Source of the DNA: Corylus avellana
Lineage: Eukaryota > Streptophyta > Magnoliopsida > Fagales > Betulaceae
DNA: 64,000 bases
Direction of reading: 5' to 3'
Assembly: GCF_901000735.1 (NCBI RefSeq)
Contig: NC_081542.1
Coordinates: 11,299,945 to 11,363,944 of the forward strand
Below, one piece after another: positions 36,692 to 47,419 of the stretch. A program made the translations under genes and the position numbers. Below the pieces are notes generated by a model. The model was not told the DNA's origin. It did no database searches and saw nothing but the letters and a program-made list of their open reading frames with translations. The first letter of the stretch is position 1. Every line of letters begins with the position of its first letter.

Positions 36692-38090
36692 TCAATTCGG
36701 CCCAGGCCTATTATCCCACATCAACTGCGCAATTTGGTCCCTAGTGTTTGCCATGTTCAAAGCAGAAGCATCAGAAAAGTCATAGTGGTTGGGGTAATCA
36801 GCACCATCGCCAAGAATCACAGGAGGGGCATGTTCAAAGAACATATCATTCCGGTTAGCTTGTCGGATGAAGTTGTGTAGTGTGCAGCATGCATTGACTA
36901 CAAGGGGCTGGCGACAGACTTTGTACTTAGGCATGCCGTTCAAAACATGGAAGCGTGTTTTCAGCACTCCAAAGCATCGTTCAATCACCATACGGAGTGA
37001 GGAATGACGGTAGTTGAACAATTCCTTGAACCCTTGCGGGTCCCCACCATTACGGAAATCTTGTAGGTGATATCTCTCCCCACGATAGGGCGGAAGATAA
37101 CCCATATAGCATGGAAACCCCGAATCAACCAAGTAGTAGTGATCTGAAAATTACCATGCAATACGTGTCATGATTGAGACCAAAGTTTAAAACATAAACA
37201 TAGTTAATAGAGTTGGTTCGTGTAGTGAAGAATGCTCACCTTCAGGCGCTGTAGGAAATTCATTTTCAGGTCTCGTTATAGCATCGTAGAAGACCCTCGA
37301 GTCATTAGTGGTTCCCTCCCACCCGGTATACACGAATGTGAACATCATGTCGAAGTTACATGCGCACACCACATTTTGAGACACGACCCCCTTCCTCCCC
37401 CTGAACGCATTTTGTTTCTGCGCCGGGACCCAAGCTTTGATATGGGTGCCATCAATAGCTCCAACACAATTCTACCATACCAGTAATTGTCAATCAGTGT
37501 AATGATAAAGTATGGCCCCAAAGTCAAGCATATAATTGAAATTACATATTACTATTGTTTCATACCTGAAACCAGGGGTAATATTTCGGATTTTCTTGGA
37601 TGTATGGGTGCACACCGTCAACATTCCTAGGCCTTATAATGCTCTTGCCCAAGTTGCATAAAGCCCTCATGACACACATGAAATTGCGTGAAATGGTCTC
37701 GGTGGAGTGTTGGAACCTGTCTGCCGCAACCCTCATCCCTTGGCGGTGCCCAACTATCAAGCAAAATATGGCTAGCGATTCTTCCACACTAACGGTGCGA
37801 GTATCTTGTATGTAGTTCGCCCTAAGGACATCTGCTAATGAGATAAAAGTATCTCTTTTCATGCGAAATAGCTCGTAGCAAGTGCCCGGATGCCCATGTA
37901 ATACCTCATGCACGAATGCAGCACCCGTGAGGGCTGACGTGCGCTGGGGTATCCTGTCCACTTCGTTTTCTTCATCACACAAAGCCTCAATGTGAAGCAA
38001 ATTCAAGAACATCTCCTCAAACCAGTCATCGTCATCCATGACATGGTCAACAGCACCATAGAAAACAAAATTTGGGACATTTGGGTTCAT
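36692..38090 (-). CDS. PIF/Harbinger-type DDE transposase (apparently intact)
   Basis: Nuclear transposase that cuts and reinserts its element. Three exons (37566-38090, 37240-37471, 36692-37143) join in phase to 402 residues. The N-terminal half has an HTH-like region (SVEESLAIFCLIVGHRQGMR, then FQHSTETISRNFMCVMRAL). The DDE_Tnp_4 core follows, with all three acidic residues: Asp-182 in GAIDGTH, Asp-232 in TTNDSRVF and Glu-307 in VIERCFGVLK. The conserved FRGRKG, DSGFP and LHNFIR motifs are present. No internal stops. In this superfamily the transposase normally acts with a Myb/SANT protein encoded in the same element; none is recognised here, but the middle of the element lies in an assembly gap. 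Confidence 0.9.
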
Positions 38091-39274
38091 CCTGTTTGGA
38101 AAATGTGTAAAATGGCAACGTCAAACACAAATGATTGTAATTACATGGTCATTACCAAATATTTTGCCATTTTTAATATTGTTGTTATCTCTTTTTTTTT
38201 GTTTTTTTGTTTTTCCTCTGCACAGTAAGGAGATAGAACAATTTATTAGTGCAAGTATGGTTCTTTCAAATACAACAAACGATCGGTGTTCCCTTTTGAT
38301 TGGTGGTATGTCGTGGATTTGTGTTAGTCGGTACTGTTATATCTATCAAGTGACCCACAATTAAATTAAATTATTAAATAATAATATGTAGTAAGTCATA
38401 ATGTGACTTGTAACATTAATTTTTGAAAAATATATAATAAGTTATTATTTTATGAATAAATTAATACATAAAAAATTTCTTGAACCGAATTCTTAGACAA
38501 AACAGTTGTATGCTTGTCAAATGATCAGTGTAAGTATTGATTATTCAATATTGGGTACAGATGGTTTAACGCATTTTACACAATTTCTTAACTATTCTCA
38601 TTTTAACACGAGCTAAGGTAATTACAACAATTAAATAAAGTAAAAAAACCAAAAAAAATTGAATTAGGTTTTGTAGTGCGAATATAATCGTTAAGTTTTT
38701 GTTCTTGAACAATTTTTTTAGGTAAAAAGTAATCCTAACAAATGAATATCAAAATAAATTTTTTGATATTGTTATAATATTAATATTAATTAAATAACTT
38801 AATTTATTATTTGTTTAGTATTTTTTTTGGGGTGAACATTGATTTCATGCTATTAACACGTGTTGGGCTTTACGGGTTTAGACGATAATTTTTTTTCCCA
38901 TCTTGTAAAATGGGCAATTTAAACACAAGGTGAAATATACTTTTCCTACTCCTATGAACTTCAACTATTGTGTGGTCATTTCTACCTACTAAAATAAAAG
39001 CATACAACAAAATCTATTGCAAAGTAGAACTCAAAACAATTACAATCAAAAGCTTAATTTCAAACCACGTATTTATATTAATTTTCGTACTTGGATATTC
39101 AATAAGTGTTAATTAGATAAATTTTTTAAAGTGTTTTGCATATCTTTTATTATATATTGTCAATTTTCGTTTTTAAAAATCACAAATATTTTTTTTTTTT
39201 GGGTTTTTTAAACGAAGGTAGCAAATCTTTCTTTTTTCTGTTTTTAAGAATTTCTATAAAATTTAAGATATTTT

Positions 39275-39374
39275 NNNNNNNNNNNNNNNNNNNNNNNNNN
39301 NNNNNNNNNNNNNNNNNNNNNNNNNNNNNNNNNNNNNNNNNNNNNNNNNNNNNNNNNNNNNNNNNNNNNNNNNN
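39275..39374. other. Assembly gap, 100 N (contig 2 / contig 3)
   Basis: Exactly 100 N. Sequence after the gap repeats 31919 onward. Confidence 0.99.
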
Positions 39375-39755
39375 ACCAGCCCTTTCAGGTTGACTGGCTG
39401 TGGCTGTGGAAGCATAGCGAATAGATAATGAAATCCACTGAACTCCCAGAGAATGAACAAAATCTGCCCTTCCAATTCCACAACCTGAAATTGGAAATGC
39501 GAATGAGTTCTGCCTAGAAAATCCAGCTGATAAAAGACCTGGTAATCCATCTTTGTTGACTGAAGATGAACCTCCTTCATTTTGATAATTAGTAACTGCA
39601 ATTGGATGATTTGCAACCCAGCTTGAACTCAATAATTCATAAGATGGGGATGTACGTCCATGTTTGAAACTCGGGAAACCTTGAATCAAGCAAGTGGATT
39701 GATTCAAGGAATTGAATAGGTTTTTCCTCCTTCGCAAAATTGCTCTTGAAGCCAT
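39375..39755 (-). CDS. LETM1: LETM1 exon 1, second copy, cut by the gap
   Basis: The first 127 codons of LETM1 exon 1, starting [20 protein letters not shown]. It differs from the complete copy by one residue (Pro to His within GRADFV-SLG). The rest is missing because the contig begins here. The most likely explanation is the other allele of the same gene, not a paralogue. Confidence 0.85.
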
Positions 39756-41216
39756 TATGACAATCTTCAGCCTCTATGCAGAGAAAAAAGGCAGTATATC
39801 TCATGCAGCCACTTGACTTAGCCAGCCTATATATACAGTGGTGCAATCACCCATCATAACCACATTATCAACAAGTAAATGAATTTTATATACTTCTTGA
39901 AGCTTTGATAAATTTAACTCAAACTTGCACCAATTCTCCCCAAATCATCAAATATGTGGTTCACTAACTCATATTGAACAAAGAAATTATAAACTAGATT
40001 TTCACATGGAAAAGGGGGGGAGGGGGGGTGGTGGAAGATTTTCTGTGCTTTTTCAAGTTTCTTAGTATTCATTACCCTCTTTTTGATTGCAAAGGATATA
40101 AATCTTAAAATTTGACTCTTGGCTCCCAAAACTGAAAAACTGAACTTGAATAAGCAAAGTGATCACTTAGGGTGTTGAGGATAGAAATATGAACAATAAA
40201 GGAAAAGATCAACAACGGTCAGAAACCAAATGAGAAAATGAAGAAAACTCCAAGGTTCACATTCCCTCTACAACATTGTTGTCCATGTACAGAAAAATTA
40301 CATTCAATTCATACAGATTATGTCCCCCAAATTTCTATGTAGATCGATAATCCACAAGTACTTTTTTTCTTCATTCTCGGTTTTATCATGGTATCAGAGC
40401 GTAGCGTTGATTCTGAAAGAATGAAAAAACTCTGTTTCTTCAATTGACAAACAGAGTCTTTTTTTTTTTTCATACCTGTTGCACTTTGTTGCTTTTCTAT
40501 TGCAGTGTCTCGGCAATCTCTTGCCGTGTTTTCTCCAGTCAGATAAACGTTTGGGCTGTCCTCCACCCGTCACAAGGCTTTGCCCGCTCCGATGCTTCCT
40601 CGGAGGCCCTGCCCACCCCAATCCGCGCTCAACCCGTGAATTATTGGTGCTGCGGCGGCGTGTCCTACCACTCCCGTCGTAGCTACCGACTCACGATCAG
40701 AGTTTCTCCTCCTCCTTTTTCTTGGGCTGTTACTGTTTGACACCAGCAGCTTCTGCCAGTTCCGATTCACCGCCGCTCCAGCACGTCCTCTTACTTCTTT
40801 GTGCGTTCTGTAATCGCACCAACGAGGAAGGAGATCACCTTTAATTCTGGGTTTTAGCTAAAATCTAGCCTTGTGAGAATATACTCAAACCGAAACGTAT
40901 GAATATACCTTTCGTTTTTTTTTTTTTTTTTTTAAACAAAAAAATTTTATAAAAATTTTAGAGGTATATAAGTCATTTCATCTATATTAACATTTGTTTA
41001 ATGTCAGACCCTAATGTCAGAAACCACCCGGTTCAATGATTTAGGATAAAATTTTGGGTTTAAATCTCTTAAGGAAATAGGCATGTGTGCAAGAATCAGA
41101 ATGAGTGTAAAGAGAATATTTTCATACTTAACTGTATATGTGTAGGTAATTGTGGTTAATTTCAAATATGACATCACCTATGATATTGCAGATATTTGAA
41201 TCCGACTATGAAATAC
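39756..41216. other. Second copy of the LETM1 upstream region
   Basis: Nearly identical to 32300-33811. It includes the copia LTR/primer-binding-site fragment (LTR at 40173-40388). Small indels separate the copies: about 50 bases present near 33480-33610 are missing near 40915-41020. Homology ends at GAAATAC. Confidence 0.9.
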
Positions 41217-41409
41217 TAAGGTTTCACGTAAAATATTTTCAGTAAAAAATATTTTCTTAAAAAATGATATTTAATACTCTAAAAACATATTAATTTATAT
41301 TCTAAAAATACATCAATTTATATTAAAAATGTATAAGAGAATCACGTGGTCTATGTATGGACACTGAGTCGAGGAACTTCAATTTAATTTTCACTTGTTG
41401 AGTTGCAAG

Positions 41410-42956
41410 TAAGGGTGAAAATGCAGGCGCAGCCCGCATCCGCTATCCGCATATGTGGATGTGGATAGCAAAAACTAAAATCTACAAATGCAAATGCAGA
41501 TAGCGGTTTTAGGATACGCAGATGTGGATATTATTCGCATCCACATTCCTTTATATATATTTAATATATATTATATTTTCTATATATACATATATAATAT
41601 TTTTTAATTTATGTTTGTCGGATTTGTAATTTATGTTTCTTATGCTAGATTTATAATGTTGTTGGATTTCACTTTTAGAAAACTCTTTAATTTGTTCTGA
41701 TTAATTGCCTTATATGTTATTCCTTTATTATTATTATTATTTTTAATTATTTTTTCTTGTTACCAACCATAAATTTACTAGAAGCTAAATATTAAAAAAT
41801 GTCTGTGATGAAAATTTATTGACAAAATTATTAGAAAATGTGATATGAATAATAGTGTTCAATTATAAATAATTTTTTTTTTTTTTGGTATTTGTTGTAA
41901 TATTTGTTACAAACATTCATTTTAAGTCATTTGGAAATGTTTTATCATTTGATAATATATTCTTAAAGGTTTTTATGAGAAATAAAAATTATCTTTAACC
42001 ATTTTGATTTATAACCGTTTGTATTTATTACTTGGTTATAAGATATAACTTTTATGACCGTTCGTGTTTATTACTTGGTTATGAGATATAACTTTTATGG
42101 CCGTTTGTATTTATTACTTGGTTATGAGTTATTAAATAAAAATTAGTTTTAATTGATTTTTACCGTTTTGACCGTTAGTCTTTAACAAGTTTTATTGTAG
42201 TTTGACCATTTTGTTATTAACAAATGTTTTACCGTTTTTGGTGTTATGACCATTTGGACATTATAAAAAGAAAAGAAAACATCCACAATCCCATGGTAGA
42301 GTGAGCTTGCAACAAGAAAGAAAGAAAGACAAACTCATTTTCTTTATAAAAGAGTTTTGTCCTATTTTAGAAGATCAATTGTATAGAATTCTATTCTATT
42401 CAATTTCTATTTTCTATTTACGTTTATTTTTTAAGAAGATCAAAGGGTTGTTCTACTAGTCTTCGTTATTGGAAGTGCGTCCTTAACGAAGGTAGACGCT
42501 ATAGTCTAATCCTGGGAGGTTGCGTGTCAAAGGATCCGATCGCACCGAGTTATACACTCCGGGAGGCACGAATCAACCTTTAAAGACAACGCTCTTGCGT
42601 GATTCTATAGCACATTGTGAGATCTTTCCATACTCTACTTTTCATCTCTTGTATTTTATTTATTTTATTGTTAATTTTTAGATTGCAATGGTTTTATATC
42701 AATGAGAATTTGTGCACCATCCAAAATTATTTCCAACAGTATTTACTAGAAGCAATAATTAGTGAATTACAATTTTAAGGTCTAAAACGCTCATTACCTC
42801 AAATGCGGATAACAAATAATATCCACGTTTATTATTTGCATTAACCGCACGAATGTAAATAGTAATCGCATGATACGGATGTAAATATAAAAAATCATTA
42901 TTTACATTTTGCGGTTGTGGATAAAGATATTGGCTATTATTGCATTTTCACGCGTA
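41410..42956. mobile_element. hAT-type MITE (contig 3 copy), interrupted by a solo LTR
   Basis: Ends TAAGGGTGAAAATGC and GCATTTTCACGCGTA form 15-base inverted repeats with two mismatches. They are bounded by GTTGCAAG (41402-41409) and ATTGCAAG (42957-42964), an 8-bp target duplication typical of hAT. The inside has repeated GCGGATGTGGATA-like subterminal motifs and no coding. Without the nested LTR it is about 700 bases. Confidence 0.75.
41893..42738. mobile_element. Solo LTR, 846 bp, present only in the contig 3 copy
   Basis: Starts TGTTGTAATATTTG and ends TTATTTCCAACA. Flanked by GTATT on both sides (41888-41892, 42739-42743). The matching place in contig 4 (53783-53787) has a single GTATT and no insertion, a clean empty site. 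Confidence 0.9.
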
Positions 42957-43671
42957 ATTGCAAGGGTGTGTGAGAACAAGAGAAGTAGAATAAGACTGGA
43001 AAGTTGAATTGGCATGATGAGATTGTATAAACAAACATTTTCTTCTCCAAATTGTGCGACCAACCCAACCCATTTGATACGCAAGCCTCTCAGTGGTCAA
43101 AACAGTCAAAATCCCATTCAATGTCACTCCTAAACAAGGCATCCACAGACTTCTCCCACTAATCCATGGCCGTCCTTTTCTACGCCTTTGGACTTTTCCG
43201 CCTCTGAGTTGTTGAAAAGTTAGAAAGACCGACACAAAAGGAAGTCTTCGTCACAAAACTGATGTTTCGTAGCTGATTCTTATGCTGCAGACAGCCAGAG
43301 AGGGTCTTGTACGTTTTCTTCTTTTCCCTGATATTTCTTTTTTTTCATTATTCTTCTTCTTATAGAAGATAGTTCCCATACAAAATACTTGCACCATTTT
43401 CTCTTCTGGGTATGTCCCAAATCTTCTTTATCTTTTATGTATAACTGGGATTAGTCAATTGCGTTTCAAATTTTCTTGGGTCTTCAAGGATCTAAGGTTA
43501 GTGTCTGTAACATCCTCGTATCAAATTTAGGGCTGCTGCTAGAGTTCCTACTGTTGTTGTTGTTGTTGTTGTTGTTGTTTCTTGTAACTCACTCATCTTG
43601 TAAGATTGTTTTTCCTTAAATAAATTGCTCTTGAGTTGGGTAAAATTGTTTTTCTTAATTTTATTCCAAGG

Positions 43672-45684
43672 ATGTTGAATGCCAAAGATGTGGTTGTTGT
43701 TGCCCCCACTCTGATATTGTTTACGATGATGGTGTTGCTTAGTAGTACTAGTTCAAGTTTAGCCACTTTGAGTGATATTTACTGCTTGAGAACCATCAAA
43801 GACTCTCTTGAAGACCCTTATGGCTACTTGAACTCCTCCTGGAATTTCAACAACAATACCGAGGGATTCATTTGCAAGTTCACTGGTGTGGATTGTTGGC
43901 ACCCGGATGAGAACAAAGTTCTAAACATCCGGCTTTCAGACATGGGTCTCAAGGGCAAGTTTCCTGCTGGCATCGAGAATTGTTCAAGCTTGACGGGCTT
44001 AGATCTTTCAAACAACAAGCTATCAGGACCCATCCCGGATGATATATCACATAAACTCACGTTTGTGACATCCCTTGATCTCTCATCCAACAGTTTCTCA
44101 GGTGAGATCCCGCTGAATCTTGCAAATTGTTCTTACTTGAATGTGCTTAAACTCGACCACAACCAGTTAGCCGGTAAGATCCCGTTGCAACTCGGGCAGC
44201 TCAGTCGGATCAAGACATTTAGTGTGTCCAACAATCTCTTGTCAGGGCAAGTCCCTGTGTTCAGCTCTACTTCTGTTGCAACGGCTGAGAGCTATGCCAA
44301 CAATCTGGGACTCTGCGGGGGACCCTTGAGAGCCTGCCAAGGTGCCCCAAGGAAATCTCATGTTGGAGTCATTGCCGCAGCAGCAGTTGGTGGGATAACT
44401 TTTACAGCTATTATTGTGGGTATTGTTCTCTACTACTTCTCGCGCGGAGTAGTTATAAACAAGAAGAAGAAGGAAGATGACCCTGAAGGTAACCAATGGG
44501 CAAAGAGTATAAAAGGAACCAAGGGCATCAAGGTAGTCTGTTTTCTTTTTCATAATCAAATTAAATGACTGACTAGTACTACTATACTAACAAACATGTT
44601 CAAATGTTGTTTTCTTTTGATACTAACAAACATGTTCAAATGTTGTTTACAGGTTTCATTGTTTGAGAAGTCAGTTTCTAAAATGAGATTGAGTGATCTC
44701 ATGAAGGCAACTGACAACTTCAACAAAAGCAATATCATTGGAACAGGAAGGACCGGAACAATGTATAAAGCGTTGCTTCCTGATGGTTGTCACCTTATGG
44801 TTAAGAGGCTACAGGACTCGCAGCGTTCAGAGAAAGAATTTGTGTCTGAGATGAACACACTGGGGAACGTCAAACACCGTAACTTGGTTCCCTTGATGGG
44901 ATTTTGCATGGCAAAGAAGGAGAGAATTTTGGTGTACAAATTCATGGAAAATGGGAGACTCTATGATCAACTACATGCTGCTAGTACTAGTACTGAAGCT
45001 GAGGCTAGGAGAAGCATGGACTGGCCCTTGAGGCTCAAAATTGGGATTGAAGCAGCCAGAGGTTTGGCATGGCTTCATCATAACTGCAACCCACGGATTA
45101 TTCACCGTAACATCAGCTCCAAGTGCATACTTTTGGATAAGGACTTCAACCCCAAGTTATCCGATTTCGGCCTTGCGAGGCTTATGAATCCGGTCGACAC
45201 CCATTTGAGTACTTTTGTCAATGGAGAGTTTGGGGATTTGGGTTATGTTGCTCCTGAGTATCCCCGGACATTGGTAGCCACTCCGAAAGGGGATGTTTAC
45301 AGCTTTGGAGTTGTTCTTTTGGAGTTGATAACAGGTGAGAAACCGACCCGTGTGGCTAGTGCTCCCGAAAGCTTCAAGGGAAGTTTAGTTGAGTGGATCA
45401 CAGATCTGTCAAGTAATTCCCTTCTCCAAACTGCCATTGATAAGTGTTTGGTCGGAAAGGGTTTTGACAATGAGCTTACACAATTTCTTAAAGTTGCTTG
45501 TAATTGTGTGTTGCCAACTGCAAAGGAGAGACCTACTATGTTTGAAGTGTACCAGCTTCTTAGAGCTATTGGGGAGAGGTACCATTTCACAGCTGATGAC
45601 GAAATCTTGATGCCATCTGATACCAGTGATGTTTCTTTTCCGGATGAACTTATTGTTGCTCAAGAAAAAACTCAGGTCCACTGA
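43672..45684 (+). CDS. BIR1: LRR receptor-like kinase of the BIR1 type (contig 3 copy)
   Basis: Plasma-membrane receptor-like kinase that binds BAK1/SERK co-receptors and restrains immune signalling in Arabidopsis. Exons 43672-44532 and 44653-45684 give 630 residues. The start is the ATG of [16 protein letters not shown]; the longer frame from 43636 begins with TTG and is not used. In order: signal peptide (to about 31), paired-Cys LRR cap with CKFTGVDCW, four to five LRRs ([16 protein letters not shown]), membrane helix near 231-257, then juxtamembrane [16 protein letters not shown]. The kinase domain has a GTGRTGTMY loop, the VIK-equivalent Lys near 338, HRN in place of HRD (near 438-440), and an intact DFG near 457. 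Close to Arabidopsis At5g48380 throughout. Confidence 0.95.
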
Positions 45685-47419
45685 AAAACACTGGGTTTCT
45701 CTTTGACTGAGATATTCTAGTTTGATCTCATATGAAACCTACCTGTTTGACATATAATAGTTCTAGATGTAATGGCTTCTTGACATAATATTAGCATTAT
45801 GCAAGATATATGTATACATAATATGTAACATTTCACGCCTGTTGGGCCACAGCTAATTGTATATATATCTATCTATATTAATATTCTACTTGGTTCTCAT
45901 TGCCCCTATTTTATATTTGAAATAGCTTGTCGATTAGTTTTTGTTCCCTGCGTTATTAGACAATATCATGGGTTTTTTATAGTATGTTTGTAGAGACGAA
46001 AAGTATATTGTTTAGAGTCCCTCATGACATGCAACATTTCAGTGGTGTATCTTGTTTTTTTATTTTTCCCCTTTTTTGTTTTTCTTTTCAGCAACTGAAA
46101 TAGGGATAGAAGGGTCCAACAACCATAAAAGGGTATACACTCTAACAACAAAGCCCAAACAATAAAGGCGGGACATAAAAAAACAATCGGCAATAAATTC
46201 ATGAATAATTCCCATAAACAATTCTGAGTCTTTCTAACAAGTCGATAACATGTGGCAAAAGGGCACAGTGAAGAGCCCCGTAAGGTAATGGCAACAATCA
46301 CCGTGATGTGCTTGTTGAGATGGAGATGCTGCCAAGAGGCGAGAACCAAACAGGTTCAGTAGTGTATTTAATTATCATGCATTGCTCCCTTGGAGATCTG
46401 CTAAGAAGCAAATTGTCTCGGAAAACAGGCTCAATGGCTCTAAGAGGTTGTGGGGTTTAAAAATTTCGAGTGTCTAACAATTTATTGGGTTGGTTATTGT
46501 GAGTCGGTAACATAGTTATATCAACCTCTTGGAATAATGTTCTTGATATACGTTGCATGATCTAAACAAAGTGGCTTTAAGCATATGCAGTAGTGAGTAT
46601 AGCTAACATGCAAACAATAATTCCTGAAAGATCAACATCATCTGCAAAATTCTTCTTCGGAAGTAAACCTTCTTGATCCTACTATGAGTGAACAAATCTA
46701 TTTATGCACGTGGATCCACATCCCCACTGTCAAAACCTGTGAAAAATCATATCAATATGTGCAAAACGCCTGCCTCCCCTGGGGGGGGGGGGGGGCAGAA
46801 TGCCAGAAACCCCACTGTTGCTACTGATTTACCAGAACCAATTTATCAACTTCGTGCCACATTTGAAGTTATTGTCAAGAGAAAAGAAAAACAAAGTTAA
46901 AAAGTAAAATAGGGCTTTTTTTTTTTCTTTTTCTTTTTTTTTTACGCCAGGAAGGAACTAATTCAGATAGACAAGTTAGGTGCCTAGCCTAAACTCAACT
47001 CAGTAAATGCTGGCTATCTGGCGGAAGTTGAAGATTGTTTTCATGAGCTGGACGATACAACAAATACTCGAATAAAATAGAGAGAGACATTAATAGAGAG
47101 GTAAAGGTACATCCGCTCATGTCATTCATGTAATAGATACACTGTAGTTCGGTTAAAAGTCAACATCTTAAGTGCAAAGAGGAAACATTTATAACCTGAA
47201 AGAAGCACCATATTTTTCGAAACTCCCAAATGCCGCACTGATCTGCCCTTCAAGAGACCCAACACATATTAGGAACAAGTCAAAGTCATCAGCTTTTCCT
47301 CCACTATCAGATAATGAGAAAATGCCAGTAAAAAAGAATTAGAAAAAAGGAACCCATTAAAGGAAAGGCGAGGAACTCACTTAAGATGCTCCACCATTGT
47401 AAGCTAGTAACTCGAAGTA
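45685..47419. other. Intergenic region between convergent genes (contig 3 copy)
   Basis: Holds the 3' ends of BIR1 and of the AHAS subunit gene. A minus-strand frame at 45966-46349 has no recognisable domain. A G15 tract lies at about 46781-46795 and a T/C-rich tract at 46917-46943; both differ in length from the other copy. Confidence 0.5.

Larger units (their letters stand above)
33812..39274. mobile_element. Left part of a large Harbinger-type insertion
   Basis: Homology between contig 2 and contig 3 stops at 33811 (41216 in contig 3). From there contig 2 begins GGCCTTGTTTGGATG. Its 13-base core CCTTGTTTGGATG recurs inverted at 53094-53106, where contig 4 again joins sequence shared with contig 3. 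GGCCTTGTTT ends are typical of Tourist/Harbinger elements. The segment holds a DDE transposase and a GRF zinc-finger gene, both on the minus strand, in AT-rich DNA. 33830-34320, 34450-35820 and 38091-39274 show no other gene. Confidence 0.75.

Noticed and set aside
43636..43671. Longer BIR1 start (12 extra codons)
   Set aside because: The frame opens with TTG, not ATG. The ATG at 43672 gives a good signal peptide. The same applies at 54680.
45966..46349. 127-codon minus-strand frame downstream of BIR1 (also 57010-57393)
   Set aside because: No recognisable domain. It lies in the 3' flank and is more likely UTR or decayed repeat.
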